A DNA stretch of 64,000 nt, from contig NZ_CP060828.1 in assembly GCF_014489635.1 (NCBI RefSeq), positions 6,470,001 to 6,534,000 of the forward strand, given 5' to 3'. The number at the start of each line of letters is the position of its first letter. Position 1 is the stretch's first letter. Of this stretch, positions 1 to 8,212 are shown piece after piece. The translations under genes and the position numbers were made by a program. Below the pieces are notes generated by a model that worked only from the letters and a program-made list of their open reading frames with translations, was not told the origin of the DNA and searched no databases. The stretch is from Streptomyces roseirectus (GTDB taxonomy: Bacteria; Actinomycetota; Actinomycetes; Streptomycetales; Streptomycetaceae).

Positions 1-843
1 CAACTCGTGGGCGATCCGGGCGAGTGCGTGCTCGGAGGCGACGAGCAGGGCGTTGAAGGCGGGGTCCTCGACGGCGAACTCCCCGGCGCCGTCGGCGTAT
101 CCGCCGTCCCGGTAGTCGGTCGCGAGGCGGACGTAGCGGCCGTAGTCCAGGTCCGTCGGCCGGTCCTCGGCGGCCCCGTGGTCGAGGTCGGCGCGCCGGA
201 AGGACCGCGCGGGCGCCGGGGTGATCCGCGCCAACGGGGCGTCCCAGCAAGGGGAGTTGTCCATGCCCTGCTCCCAGGGGTGGACGACCGAGGCGAGGCC
301 GGCGCCGCCGAGGTCACGCCGGTGCAGCAGATAGCGGTGCCAGGCCGCGAGCCGTGGGTACACCCGGGACAGGAAGCCGCGCGCCCGCGACACACCGGGG
401 TCGGCGCAGTGCACCAGCCAGGCGGCGAGCGCGTGCACCGGTGGCTGCACGATGCCGGAGGTCTGTACCGTGCGCGGGGCGCCCGCCGCGCGCCCGGCGA
501 CCGAGGAACGCCAGAAGTCGGGGCTCGGGAAGTACGCGTCGAGCGGGACGGAGGGGTTGAAGACGATGTGCGGGATCCGTCCGTCGTCCCACTGCGCCGC
601 GAGCAGCGTCTCCAGTTCGGTCTGCGCGCGCACCGGCGAGACGTGCCTGAGGCCGATCGCGATGAACGCCGAGTCCCACGACCACTGGTGCGGGTACAGG
701 CTGCGGGAGGGGACCGTCGAGGTCCCGGTCCAGTTGTCCCGTAGTACCCCTACCGCCCTGAGGTGCAGCGACCCCGTACCACCGGGATCGTATGCAGTGG
801 TGTACCCCGCGGTGCGGGCGATGAGCTGGGCAGTGCGATCCAC
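1..843 (-). CDS. (alpha/alpha)6-barrel glycoside hydrolase (GH63/MGH1-like), 3' part off the window
   Basis: An uninterrupted reading frame runs from a GTG at 843 to the window edge (281 codons seen). Recognisable signatures of the GH63/trehalase-like clan are YPHQWSWDSAF near residue 55, WDDGRIPHIVF near 85, SGIVQPPVHALAAW near 130 and HPWEQGMDNSP near 185. Members hydrolyse alpha-linked glucosides or mannosides such as glucosylglycerate; the exact substrate cannot be read here. No signal peptide is seen, so it is probably cytoplasmic. The GTG start is preceded by GGGGAG at a usable distance; an ATG slightly upstream is in another frame. It diverges from a ROK regulator, which suggests that the regulator controls it (inference). 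The catalytic C-terminal residues are beyond the edge. Confidence 0.8.
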   Translation of the reverse strand, partial: MDRTAQLIARTAGYTTAYDPGGTGSLHLRAVGVLRDNWTGTSTVPSRSLYPHQWSWDSAFIAIGLRHVSPVRAQTELETLLAAQWDDGRIPHIVFNPSVPLDAYFPSPDFWRSSVAGRAAGAPRTVQTSGIVQPPVHALAAWLVHCADPGVSRARGFLSRVYPRLAAWHRYLLHRRDLGGAGLASVVHPWEQGMDNSPCWDAPLARITPAPARSFRRADLDHGAAEDRPTDLDYGRYVRLATDYRDGGYADGAGEFAVEDPAFNALLVASEHALARIAHEL

Positions 844-967
844 GCGGGGCTCCCCGACGACGACATGGCTGACCGGCCGGTTCGGTAGTGGCTACCGTAG
901 GGTTACGTCTATTTAACACGCAAAACTCAATATGTAATGCAGGCTTGGGAAACACAAGGGGGTGCGC
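844..967. promoter_or_regulatory. Divergent promoter/operator region between glycoside hydrolase and ROK regulator
   Basis: This 124-bp gap contains the only AT-rich island nearby (911-937). At 883-897 there is a perfect inverted repeat CGGTAG-TGG-CTACCG, 40 nt upstream of the hydrolase GTG. The repeat is well placed to be an operator for the divergently encoded ROK protein. No convincing -35/-10 pair could be assigned on either strand. Confidence 0.45.
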
Positions 968-2188
968 ATGACCGGTCGGACGTCCGCACGGGGTCAGGTT
1001 CGGGGTCAGGCGAGCGCCGGAGAACTGCTCGCCCTGGTACGCAGCGGGCGGGCGACGACGCGCGGTGCGCTCCAGCAGCTGACGGGGCTCTCGCGGGCCA
1101 CCGTCGGGCAGCGGCTCGACCGACTCTTCCGCGCGGGCTGGCTGCGCGAGGGCGCCGGGGGACCGGTCGACTCACCTCTGGGGGGACGGCCGTCCATCAC
1201 CCTGGAGTTCGACGACGCGCACGCCGTCGTCCTCACGGCGGACCTGGAGACCCGGCACGCCCGCGCGGCCGTCCTCTCCCTCACCGGCGAGATCCTGGCC
1301 GAGCACTCCGGGACCCTCGTCATCGAGGACGGCCCCGAGCAGGTCCTCACCGAACTCGGGCGCTGGTTCGCCGAGTTGCTGGAGAAGGCGGGCCACCGGG
1401 CGGACGAGGTGTGCGGCATCGGCCTCGCGGTGCCGGGCCCCGTCGACATCGAGACGGGCCGCGTCGTCCAGCCGCCGATCATGCCGGGCTGGGACGGCTA
1501 CGACATAAGAGGCCGCCTCTCCAGGGCCTTCACCGACCATACCGGGGCGCCCCCGGTGCCGGTGCTCGTCGACAACGACGCCAACCTCATGGCGTACGGG
1601 GAGCAGCGCTCCGGGCACCCGGACTGCTCGGCGTTCGTGCTGGTCAAGGTGTCCACCGGGATCGGCGCCGGCGTCGTCGTCGGCGGCTCGGTCTTCCGGG
1701 GGATCGACGGGGGCGCGGGCGACATCGGGCACATCCGGGTGGGCGCCGAGGCGCTGTGCCGCTGCGGGTCGTACGGGTGCCTCGCGGCCGTCGCCAGCGG
1801 GGGCGCCGTCGCGCGTCGGCTGGCGGAGGCCGGGGTGCCGGCGGCCTCGGGGGCGGACGTGCGGGACCTGCTCGCCTCGGGGCACCCGGAGGCGGCGGCG
1901 CTCGCGCGGGAGGCCGGGCGGCAGGTCGGCGACGTCCTCGCCACCGTTGTCACCCTCCTCAACCCGGGCGTCCTGATGATCGCCGGGGACCTCGCGGGGA
2001 CGCCGTTCCTCACCGGGGTGCGGGAACTGCTCTACCAGCGGGCCCTGCCGCGCTCGACCGCTCATCTGGAGGTGGTGACCTCGCGGCTGGGGGAGCGGGC
2101 GGGGCTGGTCGGGGCGGGGGCGATGGTGGTGGAGCACCTGTACGCGCCGGAGCGGGTGGAGGAGCGGTTGGTGGCTCTCGGGTACTAG
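968..2188 (+). CDS. ROK-family transcriptional regulator
   Basis: 406 aa. A winged helix-turn-helix occupies roughly residues 15-60 (TTRGALQQLTGLSRATVGQR) and is followed by a sugar-kinase-like ROK domain. Visible ROK marks are VDNDANLMAYGE near 200 and the zinc-binding motif CRCGSYGC near 265. Such proteins repress or activate carbohydrate genes in response to a sugar or sugar phosphate. The ATG at 968 is preferred over the in-frame GTG at 962 because AAGGGGG (956-962) sits 5 nt upstream of it. The gene diverges from a glycoside hydrolase and lies upstream of ppdK, so control of alpha-glucoside use or of central carbon flux is plausible. The ligand is unknown. Confidence 0.9.
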   Translation: MTGRTSARGQVRGQASAGELLALVRSGRATTRGALQQLTGLSRATVGQRLDRLFRAGWLREGAGGPVDSPLGGRPSITLEFDDAHAVVLTADLETRHARAAVLSLTGEILAEHSGTLVIEDGPEQVLTELGRWFAELLEKAGHRADEVCGIGLAVPGPVDIETGRVVQPPIMPGWDGYDIRGRLSRAFTDHTGAPPVPVLVDNDANLMAYGEQRSGHPDCSAFVLVKVSTGIGAGVVVGGSVFRGIDGGAGDIGHIRVGAEALCRCGSYGCLAAVASGGAVARRLAEAGVPAASGADVRDLLASGHPEAAALAREAGRQVGDVLATVVTLLNPGVLMIAGDLAGTPFLTGVRELLYQRALPRSTAHLEVVTSRLGERAGLVGAGAMVVEHLYAPERVEERLVALGY

Positions 2189-2217
2189 TGATTCTCACCA
2201 CGTCTGATAGGGGTTCT

Positions 2218-2229
2218 GCTCACATGAGC
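2218..2229. promoter_or_regulatory. GCTCA-N2-TGAGC dyad, first copy
   Basis: The sequence GCTCACATGAGC shares its half-sites (GCTCA/TGAGC, two-base spacer) with the longer palindrome at 2315-2334, about 97 bp downstream. Two copies with identical half-sites and spacing suggest binding sites for one dimeric regulator. The protein is not identified. Confidence 0.4.
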
Positions 2230-2252
2230 GGATCTTGAGTGACTGCACTTCC

Positions 2253-2283
2253 TCAAGGGGTGGCACCGAGTGTCACCCCTTGA
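2253..2283. terminator. Hairpin after the ROK gene
   Basis: The arms TCAAGGGGTGGCAC and GTGTCACCCCTTGA form a 14-bp stem with one G-T wobble around a CGA loop, 65 nt after the ROK stop codon. No T-tract follows, which is common for Streptomyces terminators. It could equally be a leader hairpin of ppdK. Confidence 0.5.
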
Positions 2284-2314
2284 TCGTTCATCGATCAAAA
2301 TCATGCGTGTTGAA

Positions 2315-2334
2315 TAGCGCTCATATGAGCGCTA
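2315..2334. promoter_or_regulatory. 20-bp perfect palindrome upstream of ppdK
   Basis: TAGCGCTCATATGAGCGCTA reads identically on both strands and lies 200 bp upstream of the ppdK start. Its core GCTCA-TA-TGAGC repeats the dyad at 2218-2229. It is a strong candidate operator; the ROK protein encoded next door is one possible ligand (inference). Confidence 0.55.
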
Positions 2335-2534
2335 GGGTGGAGGGGGTGGGGGTTCCCGCATTCAAGAAGTGAACGAAAGGTCTGGCTGTCCATTACCTTG
2401 GCTTGACTTTCGATCTGCTGGTTCACGGCGGGTTACGGGCAAGTGACATGCGCCTGGACCTGCCGGGAAGCCTTTGATCTGGGTATGTTCCTGGCCGTCA
2501 GGGCAGCCGCCGCGTCCTTGAGGAGTCGAGAACC

Positions 2535-5255
2535 GTGTCGGAGAACAACACAGCGCACACCGCGAAGTTCGTTTATGACTTCACCGAAGGAAACAAGGAC
2601 CTCAAGGACCTCCTCGGTGGAAAGGGCGCGAACCTCGCCGAGATGACCAACCTGGGGCTACCCGTACCTCCTGGGTTCACCATCACGACCGACGCCTGCA
2701 AGGTCTACCTGGAGACCGGCGCCGCCCCCGAGGCACTGAGTGACGAGGTGAGTGCGCACCTCGACGCGCTGGAGACCCGGATGGGCAAGAAGCTCGGCCA
2801 GCACGACAACCCCCTTCTGGTGTCGGTCCGTTCGGGCGCCAAGTTCTCCATGCCCGGCATGATGGACACGGTCCTCAACATCGGCCTCTCCGACAAGTCG
2901 GTCCAGGGCCTCGCCGCCCAGGCCGGCAGCGACCGCTTCGCCTGGGACTCGTACCGCAGGCTGATCCAGATGTTCGGCAAGACCGTCCTCGACGTCGACG
3001 GCGACCTCTTCGAGGAGGCGCTGGAGAAGGCCAAGCAGGCCAAGAAGGTCACGGTCGACACCGAGCTGGAGGCCGCCGACCTCAAGAAGCTCGTCGCCAC
3101 CTTCAAGAAGATCGTCAAGAAGGAGACCGGCCGGGACTTCCCGCAGGACCCGCGCGAGCAGATGGACCTCGCGATCAAGGCCGTCTTCGACTCCTGGAAC
3201 ACCGACCGCGCCAAGCTCTACCGCCGCCAGGAACGCATCCCCGGCGACCTCGGCACCGCCGTCAACGTCTGCTCCATGGTCTTCGGCAACCTCGGCCCCG
3301 ACTCCGGCACCGGCGTCGCCTTCACCCGCGACCCCGCCTCCGGGCATCAGGGGGTCTACGGGGACTACCTCCAGAACGCCCAGGGCGAGGACGTCGTCGC
3401 CGGTATCCGTAATACCGTCCCCCTCGCGGAGCTGGAGACGATCGACAAGGCGTCCTACGACCGGCTCATGGCGATCATGGAGACGCTGGAGAACCACTAC
3501 AAGGACCTCTGCGACATCGAGTTCACCATCGAGCGCGGCCAGCTCTGGATGCTCCAGACCCGGGTCGGCAAGCGCACCGCCGGCGCCGCCTTCCGCATCG
3601 CGACCCAGCTCGTCGACCAGGGCCTGATCGACGAGACCGAGGCCCTGCAACGCGTCACCGGCGCCCAGTTGGCGCAGCTGATGTTCCCCCGCTTCGACGA
3701 GCACGCCAAGGCCGAGCAGGTCGGCCGGGGCATCGCCGCCTCGCCCGGCGCCGCCGTCGGCAAGGCCGTCTTCGACTCGTACACGGCCGTCAAGTGGTCG
3801 CGCTCCGGCGAGAAGGTCATCCTGGTCCGCCGCGAGACCAACCCCGACGACCTCGACGGGATGATCGCCGCCGAGGGCATCCTCACCTCGCGCGGCGGCA
3901 AGACCTCGCACGCGGCCGTCGTCGCGCGCGGCATGGGCAAGACCTGTGTCTGCGGCGCCGAGGAGCTGGAGGTCGACACCAAGCGGCGGCGGATGACCGT
4001 ACCGGGCGGGCGAGTTGTGGAGGAGGGCGACCTCATCTCCATCGACGGCTCCACCGGCAAGGTCTACCTCGGTGAGGTGCCGGTCGTGCCCTCCCCGGTC
4101 GTCGAGTACTTCGAGGGCCGCATGCACGCGGGCGCCGACGACGCCGACGAACTCGTCGAAGCCGTCCACCGCGTCATGGCGTTCGCCGACCGCAAGCGCA
4201 GGCTGCGGGTGCGTGCCAACGCCGACAACGCCGAAGACGCCCTGCGCGCACGGCGGTTCGGCGCCCAGGGCATCGGGCTGTGCCGCACCGAGCACATGTT
4301 CCTCGGCGACCGGCGGGAGTTGGTGGAGCGGCTGATCCTCGCCGACACCGACACCGAGCGGGAGGAGTCGCTGAAGGAACTCCTCCCGCTCCAGAAGCGG
4401 GACTTCGTCGAGCTGTTCGAGGCGATGGACGGACTCCCCGTCACCATCCGCCTGTTGGACCCGCCGCTGCACGAATTCCTGCCCGACATCACCGAGTTGT
4501 CGGTCCGCGTCGCCCTCGCCGAGTCCCGCAAGGACCCGCACGAGAACGACCTGCGCCTCCTCCAGGCCGTCCACCGCCTGCACGAGCAGAACCCGATGCT
4601 CGGCCTGCGTGGGGTGCGCCTCGGCCTCGTCATCCCCGGTCTGTTCACCATGCAGGTACGGGCCATCGCCGAGGCCGCCGCCGCCCGCAGGGCCGCCAAG
4701 GGCGACCCGCGCGCCGAGATCATGATCCCGCTCGTCGGCACCGTCCAGGAGCTGGAGATCGTCCGCGAGGAGGCCGACCAGGTGATCGCCGAGGTCGAGG
4801 CCGCCACCGGCACCGAACTCAAGCTGTCCATCGGCACGATGATCGAGCTGCCCCGCGCCGCCCTGACGGCCGATCAGATCGCCGAGGCCGCCGAGTTCTT
4901 CAGCTTCGGCACCAACGACCTCACCCAGACCGTCTGGGGGTTCAGCCGCGACGACGTCGAAGCTTCCTTCTTCACCGCCTACTTGGAGAAGGGCATCTTC
5001 GGGGTTTCCCCGTTCGAGACGATCGACCGCGACGGCGTCGGCTCCCTCGTCAGGTCCGCCGCCGAAGCCGGCCGCCGCACCCGCCCCGACCTCAAGCTCG
5101 GCGTCTGCGGCGAGCACGGCGGCGACCCCGAGTCCGTCCACTTCTTCCACGAGGTCGGCCTCGACTACGTCTCCTGCTCCCCGTTCCGCATCCCCGTCGC
5201 CCGCCTCGAAGCGGGCCGGGCCGCGACCCAGTCCGAGGGCAGCGACCACCGCTGA
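2535..5255 (+). CDS. ppdK: Pyruvate, phosphate dikinase
   Basis: 906 aa, the normal length for the family. The enzyme interconverts pyruvate, ATP and Pi with PEP, AMP and PPi in the cytoplasm. The N-terminal ATP-grasp half begins with GGKGANLAEM (residues 24-33). The swivelling phosphohistidine domain has GGKTSHAAVVARGMG with His459 as the phosphocarrier. The C-terminal PEP/pyruvate barrel has IGTMIELPRAAL, FFSFGTNDLTQ and the catalytic cysteine in CGEHGGDP (Cys858). The GTG start has GAGGAG about 10 nt upstream. It is a single-gene unit with a palindrome-rich leader and two downstream hairpins. In Streptomyces it probably supports gluconeogenic or PPi-linked carbon flow. Confidence 0.97.
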   Translation: MSENNTAHTAKFVYDFTEGNKDLKDLLGGKGANLAEMTNLGLPVPPGFTITTDACKVYLETGAAPEALSDEVSAHLDALETRMGKKLGQHDNPLLVSVRSGAKFSMPGMMDTVLNIGLSDKSVQGLAAQAGSDRFAWDSYRRLIQMFGKTVLDVDGDLFEEALEKAKQAKKVTVDTELEAADLKKLVATFKKIVKKETGRDFPQDPREQMDLAIKAVFDSWNTDRAKLYRRQERIPGDLGTAVNVCSMVFGNLGPDSGTGVAFTRDPASGHQGVYGDYLQNAQGEDVVAGIRNTVPLAELETIDKASYDRLMAIMETLENHYKDLCDIEFTIERGQLWMLQTRVGKRTAGAAFRIATQLVDQGLIDETEALQRVTGAQLAQLMFPRFDEHAKAEQVGRGIAASPGAAVGKAVFDSYTAVKWSRSGEKVILVRRETNPDDLDGMIAAEGILTSRGGKTSHAAVVARGMGKTCVCGAEELEVDTKRRRMTVPGGRVVEEGDLISIDGSTGKVYLGEVPVVPSPVVEYFEGRMHAGADDADELVEAVHRVMAFADRKRRLRVRANADNAEDALRARRFGAQGIGLCRTEHMFLGDRRELVERLILADTDTEREESLKELLPLQKRDFVELFEAMDGLPVTIRLLDPPLHEFLPDITELSVRVALAESRKDPHENDLRLLQAVHRLHEQNPMLGLRGVRLGLVIPGLFTMQVRAIAEAAAARRAAKGDPRAEIMIPLVGTVQELEIVREEADQVIAEVEAATGTELKLSIGTMIELPRAALTADQIAEAAEFFSFGTNDLTQTVWGFSRDDVEASFFTAYLEKGIFGVSPFETIDRDGVGSLVRSAAEAGRRTRPDLKLGVCGEHGGDPESVHFFHEVGLDYVSCSPFRIPVARLEAGRAATQSEGSDHR

Positions 5256-5268
5256 CCACTCCCCGGCC

Positions 5269-5317
5269 CCGGAGCCGCCGACGGTCCCCGACCCTCACCG
5301 ATCGGCGGCGGCTCCGG
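5269..5317. terminator. Terminator hairpin after ppdK (first)
   Basis: The perfect 12-nt arms CCGGAGCCGCCG (5269-5280) and CGGCGGCTCCGG (5306-5317) flank a 25-nt loop, starting 13 nt after the ppdK stop. Confidence 0.6.
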
Positions 5318-5327
5318 TACACAGGAG

Positions 5328-5357
5328 AGGGCGGCGCCCTGTGCGGGGGCGCCGCCC
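5328..5357. terminator. Terminator hairpin after ppdK (second)
   Basis: The perfect 12-bp stem AGGGCGGCGCCC / GGGCGCCGCCCT has a 6-nt loop. Together with the preceding hairpin it forms a tandem terminator before the SDR gene. Confidence 0.7.
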
Positions 5358-5477
5358 TCCGTGCGTCATACCCGTACTACTTTCGGTGTTCACCGTTTCC
5401 GTGCTGTCTACATACGCCGTCCCGACAGGCCCCCTCCTAATGTGGGCAGGTCACCATTCAGGAGGGAGCGGCGGGCC

Positions 5478-6395
5478 ATGCGCGGCTGGAACACGGGGGA
5501 CATGCCGGATCAGGAGGGCCGGGTGGCGGTCGTCACCGGGGCCAACAGCGGCCTCGGGTACGTCGCCGCGCGGGAGCTGGCGCGCAAAGGGGCGTGCGTC
5601 GTGCTGGCCTGCCGCAGCGAGACCCGGGCGAAAGCGGCGGCCGAGCGGCTGCGGGGCGAGACACCGGACGCGAACGTCGAGACGCGGCTCGTGGACCTCG
5701 GCGACCTGCGCTCCGTCCACCGCTTCGCGGAACGTTTCCCCTACGACCGGCTCGACCTCCTCGTCAACAACGCGGGCGTGATGGCCGTCCCCTACGGGAC
5801 CACCGCGGACGGCTTCGAGACGCAGTTCGGCGTCAACCACCTCGGGCACTTCGCGCTGACCGGGCTCCTGCTGCCCCGGCTCCTCGCCGCCGAACCCGGC
5901 GCGCGCGTCGTGACCGTCTCCAGCATGATGCACGCCATGGCCAACGTGGACCTGCGCGACCCCAACGGGCTGCGCAGCTACCACCGGTGGACCGCCTACG
6001 CCCGGTCCAAGACCGCCAACCTCCTCTTCACCCACGCCCTCGCCCGGCGCCTCGCGGACGCCGGGTCCGCCGTCGTGGCCGCCGCCGCGCACCCCGGGTA
6101 CGCCTCCACCGGGCTCGCGGCGGGGGTCGGCGGGCGCGGGAGCCGGCTCCTCATGGAACTCGGGGACCGGGCGATCGCCCAGTCGGCGGAGACCGGCGCG
6201 CTGCCCATCCTCTACGCGGCCACCGCCGACGCCGTCCGCCCCGACTCCTTCACCGGGCCGTCCTTCGCGATGTGGCGGGGGGCGCCGGCGCCGTCGTGGC
6301 GGGCACCGCGGACGCGGGACGACCGGGTGGCGGAGTGGCTGTGGGAGGTGTCGGAGCGGATGACGGGGGTGGTGTGGGATCAGCGGTTGGCGTAG
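5478..6395 (+). CDS. Short-chain dehydrogenase/reductase, retinol-dehydrogenase-like
   Basis: 305 aa. Classical SDR landmarks are visible: the cofactor loop TGANSGLGYVA near residue 18, NNAGVMAVPYG near 97, NHLGHFALTGLLLP near 120, VTVSSMMH near 150 and the catalytic YARSK near 174. The Arg following the first beta-alpha unit (ACRSETR) favours NADP(H). The ATG at 5478 follows GGAGGGA; longer in-frame starts would run into the upstream hairpins. It probably reduces or oxidises a small lipophilic alcohol or ketone; the substrate is unknown. It is monocistronic and converges on the SulP gene. Confidence 0.9.
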   Translation: MRGWNTGDMPDQEGRVAVVTGANSGLGYVAARELARKGACVVLACRSETRAKAAAERLRGETPDANVETRLVDLGDLRSVHRFAERFPYDRLDLLVNNAGVMAVPYGTTADGFETQFGVNHLGHFALTGLLLPRLLAAEPGARVVTVSSMMHAMANVDLRDPNGLRSYHRWTAYARSKTANLLFTHALARRLADAGSAVVAAAAHPGYASTGLAAGVGGRGSRLLMELGDRAIAQSAETGALPILYAATADAVRPDSFTGPSFAMWRGAPAPSWRAPRTRDDRVAEWLWEVSERMTGVVWDQRLA

Positions 6396-8212
6396 TACCC
6401 GTACGACTCCTGGGGTGACCCGTAGTACCCGTACGACTCCTGGGGCGGCTCGTAGTACCCGTAGTCCTGCGCGGCGTACTCCTGCGGGTAGCTCTCGGGC
6501 ATGGGGGTCGTGTCGAGGTAGAACCACTCGGCCGTAGGGGAGGGAGCCGTGGGGGAGGGGGCGGAGGGGGTAGGGGGCACCCTGAGGGGCAGCGGCGTCT
6601 CGACGGCCGGGGTCTGCGGGGTCTGCGAAGTTTGCGGGGTCTCCACGGCCTCCCGCTTCTCGTGCGGCATCAGTAACTCGACCCGCACCCCCTTCCCCCG
6701 CTGCTGCGCCACGAACTCCTCCACCTGACTCCGGCAGGCGTGGTCGAGGTGGGTCACCCCCGTCAGGTCCAGCCGGATCCGCGGCTTGCCCGACTCCGCC
6801 GCCCCCTCCAGCGCCTCGATCACCTCGGGCAGCCGCAGGAACGTCGCGTTGCCGGCCATCACGACCTTCGCCGTGTCCTCGTCCTCGTGCCGCCGGATCA
6901 CGGTCCGCGACATCCGCAGCGCGGCCAGCACGATCCCGGCGGCGAGCCCGATCAGCACCCCTTCGAGGAGGGCCGTCGCGACGATGACCAGCGTCGTGAT
7001 CGTCATGACCGCGAACTCCCCGCGGTCCTGCCGCCACATCTTCGGGAACTCCTCCGGCGCGAACAACTTCCAGCCGCTGTGCACCAGTACGCCCGCGAGG
7101 ACCGAGATCGGGATCAGCGCGAGCACCTGCGGAAGCAGCAGCGCGAACGCCAACAGCCATACGCCGTGCAGGGTTCGCGACAGCCGAGTCTTCGCCCCGG
7201 CCTGCACGTTGGCCGAACTCCGGGCCACCACAGCGGTGATGGGCAGCGCGCCCAGCAGCCCGGCGACCGTGTTGCCCGCACCCTGCGCGATCAGCTCGGG
7301 GTTGTAGCGGGTGCGCGCCCCGTCGTGCATCCGGTCCACGGCGGCGGCCGTGAACAGCGACTCGGCGGAGGCGATCACGGTGAACGTCAGGACCGCCGTG
7401 ATGATCCCGGCGTCCGCGAGCCCCGCGAACTCCGCCGGACCCGGCACGTTCACCGACGCCAGCAGGTTGCCGACCTGGAGCGTCTTCACCTCGACGCCGG
7501 GCAGCGCCGCGACGCCGATCCCGATCGCCACGGCGACCAGCGCGGCCGGCACCTTCCTGACCGGCCCCGGCACCTTCTTCCACAGGAAGCTCAGGACGAC
7601 GGTGACGACGCCGAGCCCGGCCGCGATCAGCGCCTGCGGGTTCGCGAACGTGTCCGCGAGGAGCCCGGGGATGCCGGCCATGTTCTCGATCGGCGTGCCC
7701 GGCGCCTTCGCGTCCATCATCGGATACGCCTGGCCGAACATCAGCGGCAGCCCGATCCCGGCGAGCATCCCCTGGACGACGGCCAGCGAGATCGCCTGGA
7801 AGAACCGCCCCAACCGCACCAGCCCCAGCACGATCTGGAGCAGCCCGGAGAACAGCACGATCACGCCGAGCATGGCAACTCCGTGCTCCAGCACGGTCTC
7901 CGCCACCAGCGCCGCCAACCCGGCTGCGGGGCCGCTGACTTGGAGTGTCGAACCCCGGGCGACCCCGACGACGAGCCCGCCGATCACCCCCGAGATGATG
8001 CCGAGTTCGGCCGGGACGCCCGAGGCGACGGCGACGCCGATGCACAGGGGGAGGGCGACGAGGAACACCACCAGCGAGGCGGTGATCTCGGTACCGAGGT
8101 CGCTCTTGGGTGACTTGGCCGACTTCGCCGACTTTGCCGTCTTGGGATCAACTCCCACTCCCTGGAACCGACTTCGTCCCCGGCCCATCCGCGCCGCATG
8201 CGTCCCGCTCAT
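6380..8212 (-). CDS. SulP-family anion permease (probable bicarbonate transporter) with STAS domain
   Basis: 610 aa inner-membrane transporter. The hydrophobic SulP core spans roughly residues 25-420, from ASLVVFLVALPLCIGVAVAS onward. A STAS domain follows (about 440-520, RLDLTGVTHLDHACRSQV). The tail is unusual: Ser/Pro/Thr-rich, ending in two PQESYGYY repeats within a Tyr-rich last 45 residues. The start chosen is the ATG at 8212, whose ATGA overlaps the stop of the carbonic anhydrase gene, giving tight coupling. SulP proteins move sulfate, bicarbonate or other anions. Coupling to carbonic anhydrase argues for bicarbonate (inference). Its 3' end overlaps the convergent SDR gene by 16 bp. 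Confidence 0.9.
   Translation of the reverse strand: MSGTHAARMGRGRSRFQGVGVDPKTAKSAKSAKSPKSDLGTEITASLVVFLVALPLCIGVAVASGVPAELGIISGVIGGLVVGVARGSTLQVSGPAAGLAALVAETVLEHGVAMLGVIVLFSGLLQIVLGLVRLGRFFQAISLAVVQGMLAGIGLPLMFGQAYPMMDAKAPGTPIENMAGIPGLLADTFANPQALIAAGLGVVTVVLSFLWKKVPGPVRKVPAALVAVAIGIGVAALPGVEVKTLQVGNLLASVNVPGPAEFAGLADAGIITAVLTFTVIASAESLFTAAAVDRMHDGARTRYNPELIAQGAGNTVAGLLGALPITAVVARSSANVQAGAKTRLSRTLHGVWLLAFALLLPQVLALIPISVLAGVLVHSGWKLFAPEEFPKMWRQDRGEFAVMTITTLVIVATALLEGVLIGLAAGIVLAALRMSRTVIRRHEDEDTAKVVMAGNATFLRLPEVIEALEGAAESGKPRIRLDLTGVTHLDHACRSQVEEFVAQQRGKGVRVELLMPHEKREAVETPQTSQTPQTPAVETPLPLRVPPTPSAPSPTAPSPTAEWFYLDTTPMPESYPQEYAAQDYGYYEPPQESYGYYGSPQESYGYYANR

Larger units (their letters stand above)
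2189..2534. promoter_or_regulatory. 346-bp palindrome-rich leader upstream of ppdK
   Basis: No gene is visible here. The stretch holds at least four dyad elements: GCTCACATGAGC (2218-2229), a 14-bp stem hairpin (2253-2283), TGATCG-N5-CGATCA (2281-2297) and a 20-bp perfect palindrome (2315-2334). A TTGACT hexamer lies at 2403-2408 but no clear -10 is seen at the right distance. This density of dyads suggests ppdK is under dedicated transcriptional control. Confidence 0.5.

Noticed and set aside
2658..5249. 863-aa open frame antisense to ppdK
   Set aside because: It is a by-product of strong codon bias opposite a perfectly conserved PPDK; composition is unlike a protein and no motif is present. 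The same applies to the long antisense frames at 40346-42184, 19306-21021, 13045-14493, 47231-49000 and 52746-54575.
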